Positions 1 to 8,340 of a stretch of DNA of 64,000 nucleotides are shown in pieces. The notes under the pieces were generated by a model that was given only the letters and a program-made list of their open reading frames with translations, did no database searches and had not been told where the DNA came from. Made by a program: the position numbers and the translations under genes. Origin of the DNA: Streptomyces caeruleatus (GTDB taxonomy: Bacteria; Actinomycetota; Actinomycetes; Streptomycetales; Streptomycetaceae); the NCBI RefSeq assembly GCF_001514235.1, contig NZ_KQ948938.1:124001-188000 (forward strand), given 5' to 3'. Numbering within the stretch: the first letter of the stretch is position 1; each line of letters begins with the position of its first letter.

Positions 1-293
1 TCCACATCCTGGTCGCCGAGTGGGAAAAGGACCAGGCCGAGGGGTCGCCGGAGGAATCCCCGGACGACTTCGTCGAGGGTTGGGCGACCCTCATTCCCGT
101 ACTCGATCCCAAGCTGATCCGGCGGGTCGCCCGCCGCTGCTCGTACGAGGACAGGGAGGAGTGCTCGGTCGAGCTCGCGGCCACGATCATCCTGGAGTGG
201 TCCTCGGTGCTCGACGAACTCCCCCCTCTGTCGGAGGACCCGGAGGTACGTCGGGTCCAGTCGGCCCTGGGCGACCGGCGAGGGTGGCTGTAA
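1..293 (+). CDS. Hypothetical protein, C-terminal part (cut by window edge)
   Basis: An open frame runs from the window edge (first full codon at 3) to a TAA at 291-293 and gives an acidic, largely helical C-terminus of 96 residues ending in DRRGWL. It has no Met start inside the window, so the gene begins upstream. Codon use is typical of Streptomyces coding sequence. It ends 3 bp before the GTG of the next gene, so the two are probably co-transcribed. No domain is recognisable, and the product cannot be named from this fragment. Confidence 0.5.
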   Translation, partial: HILVAEWEKDQAEGSPEESPDDFVEGWATLIPVLDPKLIRRVARRCSYEDREECSVELAATIILEWSSVLDELPPLSEDPEVRRVQSALGDRRGWL

Positions 294-296
294 CCA

Positions 297-1412
297 GTGA
301 GCGGGATACTCCTGCTGATCATCGCGGCTGCCGTCGTGTGGAGGCTTTACCTCTGGTCCCGGGCCCCGCATGACGCTCCCACGAGGTCGGTCGCCCTCTG
401 CCTGCTGAGCGCGGGCCTGTCGTACCCCGTGGCCATGCCTGGCGGCACCACCGGTATCGACACCGTGGCCGGGCACGGCACGGCGAAGCTGATTCAGAAC
501 GTCCTGTTGCTGCTGACGGTCTACTTCCTGATGTGCTTCTACCTGTACTCGGCCGATGGGTCGGCGGCGCGACGTCGCGCGCAGTGGGAAGCCGTCGTCG
601 TGTCCGCGGTCACTGTGGCGATCATCCTGGCGGCAGTGACCGTGCCGCACGAGGACTTCGCCGGCTCGTTCAGCACGGCGGACATGACGATCCCGCAGAT
701 CGCCTTCTTCTACGCCGGCGCGGGCCTGTACCTGATGTACGCGCTCGGCGCCGCCGGACGGTGGACCGCACGCTATGCCCGCGTGTCGAGCCGACCGCAC
801 GCCACAGGGCTGTGGATGACGGCGATCGGCCTCGGCGCCATGGCGGTGGCGTGCGCCGTCCGCGCGGTCTTCGTCACCGTCCGCTGGAGCGGCGGAACGG
901 TTCCGGACCGGCTCACGGCCGGCGTGGCGTTCTGGCTCGTAGCGTCGATCCTGCTCTTCGTCGCGGGCATCACCTATTCGGCGAGTCGCTCCAGGATCAC
1001 GGCCATCCGGCTGTGGCTGCGGCGGCGCCGCGATCACCGTCGGCTGAGCCCCTTGTGGCAGCTGCTGACCGACGTCTACCCGGAGAACGAACTTCGCCCC
1101 GCCTCCCGCCGTCTGTGGGACCGGTGGCGGGCGCGTGGCGTGCACCGCCGCTACCACCGGCGGATAGTGGAATGCCGGGACGGCCTGGTCGACATCAGCC
1201 CCTACCTCGTCGATGAGGACGGTGACGCCGACCTGCTCAGCCTGGAGCCGGCGGAACTCGCGAGCCGACTGCGGCGTGCCGCCGACACGATCCGACAGGG
1301 CTCGCCGGCGCCGGGACAGGCAGTGCCGCTCGCGGTGCCGAAGGAGGACGACCGGGAGGCGGACGTCCGTCAGTTGATCGCGGTGTCGGAAGCGCTCCGG
1401 CTGACCGCGTAA
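297..1412 (+). CDS. Multi-pass membrane protein, MAB_1171c-like family
   Basis: This 371-residue protein starts at GTG, 3 bp after the upstream stop. About seven hydrophobic segments fall in the first 230 residues (roughly 2-20, 67-84, 98-116, 136-153, 173-192 and 210-228 are clear). A basic cytoplasmic tail follows, with an arginine cluster and the sequence SPLWQLLTDVYPE near residues 258-270. This arrangement is the pattern of the actinobacterial MAB_1171c-family putative transporters; no substrate is known. Such genes commonly sit beside XRE-type regulators, and one is encoded 1.3 kb downstream. The family name is from memory of the motif and was not searched. Confidence 0.7.
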   Translation: MSGILLLIIAAAVVWRLYLWSRAPHDAPTRSVALCLLSAGLSYPVAMPGGTTGIDTVAGHGTAKLIQNVLLLLTVYFLMCFYLYSADGSAARRRAQWEAVVVSAVTVAIILAAVTVPHEDFAGSFSTADMTIPQIAFFYAGAGLYLMYALGAAGRWTARYARVSSRPHATGLWMTAIGLGAMAVACAVRAVFVTVRWSGGTVPDRLTAGVAFWLVASILLFVAGITYSASRSRITAIRLWLRRRRDHRRLSPLWQLLTDVYPENELRPASRRLWDRWRARGVHRRYHRRIVECRDGLVDISPYLVDEDGDADLLSLEPAELASRLRRAADTIRQGSPAPGQAVPLAVPKEDDREADVRQLIAVSEALRLTA

Positions 1413-1441
1413 CCGTAGAAGTAAGAGGGAGACCTAACGAG

Positions 1442-2617
1442 ATGCTGATCACCGCCAGCCGGGTCCTTACCGGCTCCGGGACGTACCTGGAGGACGGTGC
1501 CGTCCTCGTCGAGGGCGACTCGATCGCCGCGGTTGGGCCACGGGCCCAGCTCGCCGACCGGGTCGGCGTGGACGGGAAGCACCTGGCGTTCCCCGACGCG
1601 ACGGTGCTGCCCGGACTGATCGACGCCCACGTGCATCTCGCGTTCGACGGCGGCGGCGACCCGGTGGCCACCCTCGCCGAGTCGAGAGACGAGAAGCTGC
1701 TGGAGGACATGCGCCGACGCGCGCAGCAGCTCCTGTCCAGCGGGGTCACGACGGTCCGGGACCTGGGAGACCGCAACGGCCTGGCACTCCGCCTGGACGA
1801 GGAGATCAGCCGAGGCGGCACGCCCGGCCCACGCATAGTGTCCGCGGGCACGCCGGCCACCCCTCCTGGCGGGCACTGCCACTTCCTGGGCGGCGAGGTC
1901 TCAGGCGTGGACCAGGTCCGCGATCTCGTACGGCGCAACCTCGCGGCGGGCGCGGGCGTGATCAAGGCCATGGTGACCGGAGGCGGCCTGACCAAGGACG
2001 GGCCGAAGAGCTGGCAGAGCCAGTTCACCCCGGAGGAGTTGCGGGCCCTGGTGGACGAGGCACACAAGGCCGGCGTGCCGGTGGCCGCCCACGCACACGG
2101 CGCGGACGGGATCGCCGCCGCCGTGGAAGCGGGCGTGGACACGATCGAGCACTGCACCTGGATGACAGCTGACGGCTTCGACCTCCGGCAGGACGTCCTG
2201 AAGCGGATCGTCGAAGACGGCATCGCCGTCTGCCCGGCCGTGAGCCCACACTGGCAGATGCTCCCGCGCTTCTTCGGCGAGGAACGGGCGGCGGCCATGT
2301 TCGACCTGGTCCGTCAGATGGACGAGGCAGGCGCCAAGCTCGTCGCCGGAACCGACGCGGGAGTCCAGCGCGCCGGGTTCGACGGGCTGGTGTCTGCTCT
2401 GTCGTTCTACGCGCACCTGGGCCTGCCGAACAGCAAGATCCTCGACATGGCCACGGCGGACGCGGCCGACGCGTTGGGACTGGGCAAGACGACGGGCCGG
2501 ATCGCTCCGGGATTCCGTGCCGACCTGCTGGTGATCGAGGGGGACCCCCTCGAAGACCTCGACGCCCTGCGCGCGATCCGCGCCGTGATCGCCGCTGGCC
2601 GACATCACGACCAGTAG
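1442..2617 (+). CDS. Metal-dependent amidohydrolase family protein
   Basis: The 391-residue protein has the amidohydrolase superfamily layout. A small N-terminal beta sandwich leads to the metal-binding H-x-H in DAHVHLAF (residues 63/65). A candidate carboxylated lysine lies in VIKAMVTGG (about 178), with histidines in HAHG (about 219) and EHCTWM (about 239) and a final aspartate in GTDAG (about 307). The C-terminus ends with the usual FRADLLVIEGDPL segment. It resembles imidazolonepropionase or prolidase-type enzymes that cleave C-N bonds, but the substrate is unknown. The ATG has a good ribosome site (GAGGGAG). It follows the membrane-protein gene by 29 bp, probably in one transcript. Confidence 0.85.
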   Translation: MLITASRVLTGSGTYLEDGAVLVEGDSIAAVGPRAQLADRVGVDGKHLAFPDATVLPGLIDAHVHLAFDGGGDPVATLAESRDEKLLEDMRRRAQQLLSSGVTTVRDLGDRNGLALRLDEEISRGGTPGPRIVSAGTPATPPGGHCHFLGGEVSGVDQVRDLVRRNLAAGAGVIKAMVTGGGLTKDGPKSWQSQFTPEELRALVDEAHKAGVPVAAHAHGADGIAAAVEAGVDTIEHCTWMTADGFDLRQDVLKRIVEDGIAVCPAVSPHWQMLPRFFGEERAAAMFDLVRQMDEAGAKLVAGTDAGVQRAGFDGLVSALSFYAHLGLPNSKILDMATADAADALGLGKTTGRIAPGFRADLLVIEGDPLEDLDALRAIRAVIAAGRHHDQ

Positions 2618-2650
2618 AGAACGGCCTGAGAGTAGGAGCGGCCCCGCACG

Positions 2651-2682
2651 CTGTCCGAAGCCTTCAGACGGGCTTCGGACAG
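2651..2682. terminator. Bidirectional hairpin terminator
   Basis: CTGTCCGAAGCC (2651-2662) and GGCTTCGGACAG (2671-2682) form a perfect 12-bp stem around an 8-nt loop. It lies in the 68-bp gap between the convergent ends of the amidohydrolase gene and the HTH regulator gene, so it can end transcription from both sides. It lacks a long U tract, as is usual for Streptomyces. Confidence 0.85.
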
Positions 2683-2685
2683 GCG

Positions 2686-3579
2686 CTACTCGCTCACGTC
2701 CGGCTCTCTCTCCTCCAGCTCCGTAACCAGGTCGTTGACGAACTCCATAACGTTCGTCGGCAGGCCCTGCGAGCCCATCCCGCGCCCCCTGACCCGGCCC
2801 ACGGCCCCCTTCCGCGAGGCCGACAGGAGCTGGAGACCCTCGTAGACCTGGCGGGCCACGGCGTCATCCGGCTGGAAGTACATCGGTGAGACACCGAGGA
2901 AGGACGCCAGGCCCTCAAGGACGACGGGCGATGCCGTCTCAACGGCGCCGGTACGCAGATCCAGAACGCCTGCTGCGGAGATGACCCGCGCCCCGGCATG
3001 CGCGTTGATCGCGTCGGCGATCTCCTCATCCGTTGGCGGACCCTGCTCGCCCGGATACGAACGCTCCAGGATCAGGGTGATTCTCTCCGCCAACGTGCCA
3101 GGCGGTCCCCCGGTCGCGGGTGCGGCCCCGGTGGCCTCCGATTCGGCTTCACCACCCTGCGCCTTGGCGATGGATCGGTCCTCCGCGCGCCGCAACTCCT
3201 CCTCGCTCACCCCGTAGGCCGCTGCCAAGGCGGGGACGTACTTGTCCTTGAGCCGCCGCTCACCACGTTCAGCTCCCGCCACGGGACCCGCGCTCTTCGT
3301 CCCGATCAACTTCGCCGTCTCGTACTGGTAGTAGCCGGCGTCGCAACGCAGATCGGTCAGGTCCGGGAGACCTGTGCGAGGGAAGAGATCGTCCAGTTCC
3401 CGCCGGAGTGCCTTCGCCAGGGCGGACAGCTTCTCCGGATCGGGCGTTGCCAACCCTGTCTCCCAGCCAGCGACCGTCGAGTCCGCTACGCCGACGGCCG
3501 TCGCCACGTCGGTCTGCGCGACCTCGGCGGCGCGTCGCACGGCGCGTACTCGGCCTCTGTCGAAGTGGCGGGCGGGCAT
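2686..3579 (-). CDS. XRE-family regulator with second, EspR-like helical domain
   Basis: From ATG at 3579 the product is 297 residues. Residues about 8-65 form a Cro/C1-type HTH (QTDVATAVGVADSTVAGWETG). A second, similar segment follows (VAGAERGERRLKDKYVPALAAAYGVSEEEL). The C-terminal third has the EspR-type pattern in which a LRTG turn precedes LASFLGVSPMYFQPDD. The likely role is a DNA-binding repressor that senses an unknown signal. A frame extension to 3678 exists, but the ATG at 3579 begins just before the HTH and has GAGG upstream. A perfect palindrome 21 bp upstream of the start suggests autoregulation. Confidence 0.85.
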   Translation of the reverse strand: MPARHFDRGRVRAVRRAAEVAQTDVATAVGVADSTVAGWETGLATPDPEKLSALAKALRRELDDLFPRTGLPDLTDLRCDAGYYQYETAKLIGTKSAGPVAGAERGERRLKDKYVPALAAAYGVSEEELRRAEDRSIAKAQGGEAESEATGAAPATGGPPGTLAERITLILERSYPGEQGPPTDEEIADAINAHAGARVISAAGVLDLRTGAVETASPVVLEGLASFLGVSPMYFQPDDAVARQVYEGLQLLSASRKGAVGRVRGRGMGSQGLPTNVMEFVNDLVTELEEREPDVSE

Positions 3580-3600
3580 CGAACCTCGTTTTTCTGCAAA

Positions 3601-3615
3601 CCGAAGTAACTTCGG
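3601..3615. promoter_or_regulatory. Perfect 15-bp palindrome, probable operator
   Basis: CCGAAGTAACTTCGG is a perfect inverted repeat (7-bp arms, 1-bp centre) placed 21 bp upstream of the ATG of the XRE-type regulator. Its size and position fit an operator for that regulator. Binding is inferred, not shown. Confidence 0.5.
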
Positions 3616-4401
3616 CGCGTTGATTTTTTGTGCGAGTGGATGTAGCTTCAGCTTAGCGAAAAACGGGGAGCGTCGCACGCTCGCTCGGTCTTCGCTGTCG
3701 ATCTCCAGCGGCGCAGTGGCCGAGGAGATTGATCCGGGAGAGCTCTGTGCGGTCCCGCGTGTGGAGCGCTCTCAAGGTGTAGTCGGCGAAGGGGTCTTAT
3801 ACCTCGATCGTCGGGCGTGCTCCTGCCTTTCGGCAGGGTGCCGAGATCACATCACGGCTGCTTCGCGTTTATGCGCGGTACTTACAAGGTGGCTGATACG
3901 CGAGGAGTTTCGTATGTCTCTGCTTCAAACGGCGGCTGGCTGTATGGCTGTTCGGGCAGGGCTTGCGATCAATGGAGAAGCTCCAGCCTGTATCGCCGTG
4001 CTGTTAGTCGCATCGGATCGCACGTTCCTGAGTCGCACGTCTGCCGTGGATTAACCCGTCCATGCTGGGGCGCTCGGGAGCTGATGAGCCATGGATCGGA
4101 AGCGTAGTTCGGTAACGCGGCCGGCAAGTCAGCAGCCAGGAGTCTGCACCTCAAGGCCCCGCAGCGGCTGCACGGCCACCAAGTAGAAGGCTCCCTGCCA
4201 GAGGGCGGGGACGCATCACCTCGGCAAGATATGTCGAGTTGGCGTCGGATCAGCCCACAGGCCGCAATCCGCTGGAGTGTTGGAAGCGGTGTGCATATGT
4301 TGCTGGTCCCTCGGCGAAACCGCCGAACCAGGATCTCCTCAAGGGGGAAATGAGAGCCACATCAGACGTCAAATATGCGGTCCTCGGCGGGAGATGAGAC
4401 C
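3616..4401. other. Non-coding stretch upstream of the replication operon
   Basis: About 790 bp without a credible gene. Base composition is lower in GC than its neighbours, and the short open frames in it (for example 3817-4107) show no Streptomyces codon bias. It separates the divergent XRE gene from the mobile-element operon and must hold promoters for at least one of them. It may include the left element boundary, but no copy of the 55.37-kb tRNA-derived att core could be seen. Confidence 0.4.
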
Positions 4402-4470
4402 GGCGCCCAGAAGTTAGCAGCTTCCGGGCGCCAGGCCCGCCACCCCTGAGGGCGCGGATTCATAACCGGG
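4402..4470 (+). promoter_or_regulatory. Structured leader element, copy 1 (upstream of replication operon)
   Basis: GGCGCCC (4402-4408) pairs with GGGCGCC (4426-4432), and GAAG (4410-4413) pairs with CTTC (4421-4424). They enclose the 7-nt loop TTAGCAG (4414-4420), with one A-C mismatch in the stem. A second small hairpin around CCCCTGAGGG follows, then ATTCATAACCGG (4458-4469). The same loop, the following CCCT/AGGG hairpin and the ATTCATAACCGG block recur in the same orientation upstream of the conjugation operon (38535-38602). The stem sequences differ but still pair. The next start codon (4537) is about 67 nt downstream. It could be a cis-acting RNA, an attenuator or an operator; no known family is recognised. 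Confidence 0.6.
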
Positions 4471-4536
4471 GCGAGTCGGCTGACCTTTTCGACGAGAACG
4501 GCCGTCCCACCCCACCTACGAGTAAGGAATTGTCGC

Positions 4537-4896
4537 ATGCCCGAGTCCTGGACCGGAAGGGCGCTCGGCGCCCAGCCCGCCAAGACCGACGACCCCACCG
4601 CCGGCACCCGCCAGCACCGCCTGGCCGTTCTCCTCGCGGACATGGTGCCCGGTGCCCGTATCGTCCGCGTCTCGCGGCATCAGCCGAGCCAGACCTGGCC
4701 GAGCCCCTACACCCGCGCGTACGACGAGCGGGGGCAGCCCGTACCCCTCAACCGGACCCAGCGCGTGGCCGCCGCCCGCTGGGTGATCCGAGCCTTCCCC
4801 GAGGTGAATTGGGACGAGGCGCACGACCTTGATCTCGCCACTGGGACCCTGCGTCCCACGGCCAAGGCCCGTGCCCATTCGGACGGGGGCCGCTGA
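4537..4896 (+). CDS. Hypothetical protein, first gene of the replication operon
   Basis: A 119-residue protein starting at ATG, with AAGGA 8 nt upstream. It contains a conserved-looking core (RIVRVSRHQPSQTWPSPYTRAYD) and a C-terminal segment ending in DLDLATGTLRP. No domain was recognised. It sits 3 bp upstream of the replication initiator and directly downstream of the structured leader, so it is the promoter-proximal gene and may be a small regulator. That role is inferred from position only. Confidence 0.65.
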   Translation: MPESWTGRALGAQPAKTDDPTAGTRQHRLAVLLADMVPGARIVRVSRHQPSQTWPSPYTRAYDERGQPVPLNRTQRVAAARWVIRAFPEVNWDEAHDLDLATGTLRPTAKARAHSDGGR

Positions 4897-4899
4897 CCC

Positions 4900-5841
4900 G
4901 TGGCCCGGATCCGAACGATCAAGCCCGAGGCCTTCGCGTCCGAGTCGCTCGCCGCGGTCTCCCTCGCAGCGGAGCGGACCTTCTTCGGCCTCCTCACCCA
5001 GGCCGACGACCACGGTCGCTTCCGCGACCAGCCCGCCGTGATCGCCGGACTGCTGTGGTCGCTGCGCCCGGAGCACGGCCCCGTGGACGTCGAGGACGAC
5101 CTGACCCAGCTCGCCGCTGCCCACCTGATCTGCCGCTACGCGGGCGATGACGGCAAGCGCTACCTGCACATCGTCACCTGGCGCCAGCATCAGAAGGTCA
5201 ACCGGCCCAGCGGCGTCCGCTTCCCCGCCTGCCCGCACCACGACGTCGAGCAGCCCGCGCCGGACGCACCACGAACTCACGGAGACGGCACTGAGTCCTC
5301 CGTGAAGACTCACGGAAGACTCAGCGAGGGCTCACGCACCCCGCGCGAGGTCCCTGTTCATCACAAAACCGCAGCCCAGAACGCATCCCAGGACCCCTCA
5401 CGGAGCACTCATGGAGGACTCAGTGAGCCCTCGATGAGCCCTCACGGTCCGGATCTAGGACCTAGGAACTTGGATCTAGGAACTACTTCTCCTTCGGGGA
5501 GCGCAGGCGCCCCCGCACCGGAGACCGTCTCGACCCAGCAGCTCATGGCCGAGTACGCGGCTGCCTGCGCTCACCGCCCGCCCAGCGGCGTGCTCGGTCA
5601 CCTCGGACGGGAGACCGCCAAGCTCCTCGCGGAGGGCATCGACCCGGACCACATCCGGGCCGGGCTGGCCCGCCACCGGGCGAAGGGGCTGCACCCGAGC
5701 ACCCTGCCGAGCCTGGTCCACGAGGCCATGAACGCCACCCCCGCCGGTTTGGTGCGGACGGAATCGCGGCCTAACGTGCCCGGTCACCGGGCCTGGGCCA
5801 ACCCCGCCGACCCTGCCGCCGCCTATGCCGAGGAGCTGTGA
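4900..5841 (+). CDS. Phage O-like replication initiator (winged-helix)
   Basis: This 313-residue protein starts at GTG. The N-terminal 105 residues follow the pattern of phage and plasmid replication proteins: MARIRTIKPEAFASESLA, then FFGLLTQADDHGR, an acidic helix (VEDDLTQLAAAHLI), then YLHIVTWRQHQKVNRPS. This domain is a winged-helix origin-binding fold. A low-complexity linker (about 125-195) with repeated THG-x-LSE units is encoded by the iteron-like repeats, and a helical C-terminal domain follows. A DnaC-like ATPase is encoded immediately downstream and overlaps the stop. The pair therefore resembles lambda O/P or DnaD/DnaC loaders that recruit the host helicase to an origin. The family assignment is from motif memory. 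Confidence 0.75.
   Translation: MARIRTIKPEAFASESLAAVSLAAERTFFGLLTQADDHGRFRDQPAVIAGLLWSLRPEHGPVDVEDDLTQLAAAHLICRYAGDDGKRYLHIVTWRQHQKVNRPSGVRFPACPHHDVEQPAPDAPRTHGDGTESSVKTHGRLSEGSRTPREVPVHHKTAAQNASQDPSRSTHGGLSEPSMSPHGPDLGPRNLDLGTTSPSGSAGAPAPETVSTQQLMAEYAAACAHRPPSGVLGHLGRETAKLLAEGIDPDHIRAGLARHRAKGLHPSTLPSLVHEAMNATPAGLVRTESRPNVPGHRAWANPADPAAAYAEEL
5275..5481 (+). repeat. Iteron-like repeats inside the initiator gene; candidate replication origin
   Basis: ACTCACGGA occurs at 5275-5283 and 5308-5316, with CTCACGGAG at 5397-5405, ACTCATGGA at 5407-5415, CTCACGG at 5441-5447 and an inverted TCCGTGA at 5299-5305. They are followed by GGATCTAGGA at 5451-5460 and 5472-5481, split by CCTAGGAACT. Iterons inside the initiator gene next to a weaker-pairing block are how lambda ori is arranged within gene O. 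Origin function is inferred. Confidence 0.5.
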
Positions 5842-6548
5842 TGCGCGACCGTGACGCCCAGCCCATCGGCGGCATCGCCCGCCGCCTGGCGGGCATCCTC
5901 ACCGCCCGGGGCATCGACCCAGCCGTCCAACTCACCGACCCCGTCGAGCCGATTCCCGCCCTTCAGGCGGCACAGGCCCGCATCCCGGCCCGCTACCAGG
6001 CCGCCGTCGCCGACCACCCGGCGGTCACCGCCTGGGTCCGCGCGATCGCCGAGGCCGGCCGCCCCGGACCCGAGGGTGCGCCGGGCATCGCGCAGGGCCG
6101 CTCGCTGCTGATCGTCGGCACCACCGGCACCGGCAAGACCCACCAGGCGTACGGCGCGATCCGCTCGCTGCTCCTCGCCGGAGTCCGGCTGCGCTGGAAG
6201 GCCACCACGGCCGCCGACCTGTACGCCGAACTGCGACCCCGTCCCGGACACGACGGCGAGCGGGAACTGATGGACCTCGCCCGCTGCCCGCTGCTGATCA
6301 TCGACGACCTCGGCGCGGCCAAGAACAGCGAGTGGACCGAGGAGATCACGATGCGGCTGATCAACCGCCGCTACAACGAGATGCTCCCGACCCTCATCAC
6401 CACCAACCTCGGCATGGCCGACCTCCGTCAGCACATCGGCGACCGGGTCGCCTCACGGCTGACCGAGATGAGCGACAAGGTCATCCTGGACGGCCCCGAC
6501 CGCAGACGAGCCCTCGCAGCCGAGCGGCGCCGCATCGCCGCCGCCTGA
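5841..6548 (+). CDS. DnaC/IstB-like AAA+ ATPase, putative helicase loader
   Basis: Start ATG at 5841 overlaps the upstream TGA (TGATG), giving 235 residues; a GTG one codon earlier is possible. Walker A is GTTGTGKTH (about residues 93-101) and Walker B is LLIIDDLG (about 151-158). Sensor-type residues follow in LITTNLGMADLRQHIGDRVASRL, the hallmark of DnaC/DnaI/IstB loaders. The expected role is to load the replicative helicase at the origin marked by the adjacent initiator. No transposase gene is nearby, so an IstB transposition role is unlikely. Confidence 0.85.
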   Translation: MRDRDAQPIGGIARRLAGILTARGIDPAVQLTDPVEPIPALQAAQARIPARYQAAVADHPAVTAWVRAIAEAGRPGPEGAPGIAQGRSLLIVGTTGTGKTHQAYGAIRSLLLAGVRLRWKATTAADLYAELRPRPGHDGERELMDLARCPLLIIDDLGAAKNSEWTEEITMRLINRRYNEMLPTLITTNLGMADLRQHIGDRVASRLTEMSDKVILDGPDRRRALAAERRRIAAA

Positions 6549-6649
6549 TCCCCGCCGCAACCGGCTGCCACCGCCTCCGCCTCCTTCACGCACCAACCCC
6601 TGGGACGCGCCTGCCCAAAAACGCGCCCAGGGCGACCGGAGACACCTAC

Positions 6650-7243
6650 ATGCACAGCACCGAGAACCAGACCCCGCGCACCCTCGGCGACCTCACCTGG
6701 CACGACAGCGCCGCCTGCCGCTCGACGACCCACCACCAGGTCGACCCGGAGATCTTCTTCCCCGAACCGGACGAGATGGACCGCATCCGCGCCGCCAAGG
6801 CCCTATGCGCGCAGTGCCCCGTCCGCGCCACCTGCCTCGACGCGGCCCTCGAAAACGGCGACCGCGACGGCATCCGGGGCGGCATGACCGAAGAGGAGCG
6901 CGACCCCCTGCACCGCAAGCTCCACCGCCGCTTCGACTACGCCCGCGTGAACGAGGTGTTGGCCGGCCGCGACATCCACCTCACCCAGGCCGAGCGTGAC
7001 GCCGTCGTCATAGCCGCCTACCACGCCGAGGTGCCCGCGGAGCGGCTCGCCTGGCTGCTCAAGTTCACCGAGGAGCACGCCGAGAAGCTCTACCGCAACA
7101 TCCGCCGGGAGATCCGCAACCGCGCCGTCGACCAGAAGAAGAAGGCGAACAAGGGGAAGAAGAAGCCGAAGAGCCCCGCCAAGGAGCTCAAGGCACCCGC
7201 AGCCGAGACCCCCGCACGCGACGACCTCGGGACGGCCGCGTGA
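6650..7243 (+). CDS. WhiB-family iron-sulfur transcription factor
   Basis: A 197-residue protein with the WhiB signature. One cysteine lies in WHDSAACRST, three lie in LCAQCPVRATC (C-x2-C-x5-C) and a GIRGG turn precedes MTEEER, all within the first 85 residues. The four cysteines should hold a [4Fe-4S] cluster, and the GIRGG loop contacts sigma factor or DNA in known family members. The C-terminal 110 residues add helices and a very basic lysine-rich tail (VDQKKKANKGKKKPK), longer than in chromosomal Wbl proteins and probably DNA-binding. Being inside the replication/mobilisation operon, it may link element gene expression to redox state or development. Confidence 0.9.
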   Translation: MHSTENQTPRTLGDLTWHDSAACRSTTHHQVDPEIFFPEPDEMDRIRAAKALCAQCPVRATCLDAALENGDRDGIRGGMTEEERDPLHRKLHRRFDYARVNEVLAGRDIHLTQAERDAVVIAAYHAEVPAERLAWLLKFTEEHAEKLYRNIRREIRNRAVDQKKKANKGKKKPKSPAKELKAPAAETPARDDLGTAA

Positions 7244-8250
7244 GCCACAGCGCACCGACACCGGCTCAGATCACCGGTTGGGACCGAGCCGCGATCGTCG
7301 CGCTCGGCGGCGCAGGGTGCGCGCTTTCATACGACGCCCTGCAGCAGATGGCCACCGCCATCCACGTCCGCGGACCCCTCACGTTCCTCTTCCCCCTGGT
7401 GATCGACGGCTTCATCGCCTACGGAGTACGCGCCCTCCTCGTCCTGCGCACCGCCTCCTTCGCCGCCCGCCTGTACGTGTGGACGCTGTTCGGCACCGCG
7501 ACGGCCGCCAGCATCTGGGCCAACGCCCTGCACGCCGTACGCCTCAACCAGCAGCACCTCGGAGGTGGCGGACTGCGGCTCGGCGACGTCACCGTCGGCG
7601 CCCTGTCCACCCTCGCCCCGCTCGCCCTGGCCGGAGCCGTCCACCTGTACATCCTCATCGCCCGCCGGGTCACCGAGGCCGGTCACCACGGACACTCGGA
7701 CACCTTCACCGTCCGCACTGACCGGATCGCCGCTGACCGGCCGGAGACCGCGCTCGCGGCGGACGGACACCGGCCGGTCCCGGCCACCTCCGGCCACTCG
7801 GCCACGCTCGCCCGGCCGGAGAGCGGCCGTCCGGCGGTCACCTCCGGCCCGAACGTGCCGCGAACGGCTGACCGGGAGGAGCCGTCCGGACACCCGGCGA
7901 GCCGTTCGGAGGCGGAGCTGGCGAACGGCGGAGAAGCCGCTGACCTGGGCGGACAGCCGGTCAGCAGACCTGCGCCGGTCACCCGCCTGCGGCTCACCGC
8001 CCCCTCGGTCACCGAGCCGGAGACCGGCCCGGAGAGCTCGGACAACGGCGGCTCGGACAACGCGGAGGCGGCGGACACCCTGCTGCCGATCGCCCGCGAG
8101 GCGGTCGCCGACGCGGGCAAGGTCACCCGCGGGGTCGTCGCCGACGCCATCCGCGGACAGGGCAAAACGCTGGCCAATGACCGGCTGACCGCCCTGATGC
8201 AACAACTCCGCGCCGAGACCGGCCAAAAGTCGGCGACCAAGACCGGCTGA
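7240..8250 (+). CDS. DUF2637 membrane protein
   Basis: This 336-residue protein starts at GTG overlapping the WhiB stop (GTGA). Four hydrophobic helices occupy residues about 17-160 (for example FLFPLVIDGFIAYGVRALLVL and LAPLALAGAVHLYILIARRV), the layout of DUF2637 proteins common in Streptomyces plasmids and integrative elements. The remainder is disordered and charged and ends in a short helical segment (AREAVADAGKVTRGVVADAI) resembling a winged-helix tail. Family members are often grouped with conjugal spread or replication genes; the biochemical role is unknown. Confidence 0.75.
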   Translation: MSHSAPTPAQITGWDRAAIVALGGAGCALSYDALQQMATAIHVRGPLTFLFPLVIDGFIAYGVRALLVLRTASFAARLYVWTLFGTATAASIWANALHAVRLNQQHLGGGGLRLGDVTVGALSTLAPLALAGAVHLYILIARRVTEAGHHGHSDTFTVRTDRIAADRPETALAADGHRPVPATSGHSATLARPESGRPAVTSGPNVPRTADREEPSGHPASRSEAELANGGEAADLGGQPVSRPAPVTRLRLTAPSVTEPETGPESSDNGGSDNAEAADTLLPIAREAVADAGKVTRGVVADAIRGQGKTLANDRLTALMQQLRAETGQKSATKTG

Positions 8251-8267
8251 CCGGCCGGCCCGGACAA

Positions 8268-8301
8268 GCGGGCGGCCAACGGCCTCAGCCGGGCCGCCCG
8301 C
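8268..8301 (+). terminator. Hairpin downstream of the DUF2637 gene
   Basis: GCGGGCGGCC (8268-8277) pairs perfectly with GGCCGCCCGC (8292-8301) across a 14-nt loop, 17 bp after the DUF2637 stop. It may end or attenuate the replication transcript before the mobilisation genes. Confidence 0.6.
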
Positions 8302-8340
8302 ACCCCACCAAACTCCCCTCCACGCACCGGAGACACCACG

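Noticed and set aside
3817..4107. 96-residue plus-strand frame in the 3.6-4.4 kb gap
   Set aside because: No ribosome site, poor codon bias, no recognisable sequence; the gap is treated as non-coding.
3580..4536. Left attachment site or complete tRNA-Thr at the left end of the ICE
   Set aside because: No GCCGCCT acceptor start and no copy of the CTCGTAA...GGCTCCA core could be seen here; the left end probably lies before the window.
5841..6548. IstB transposition helper (IS21-type insertion sequence)
   Set aside because: No IstA transposase or terminal repeats nearby; the adjacent O-like initiator makes a DnaC-type helicase loader far more likely.
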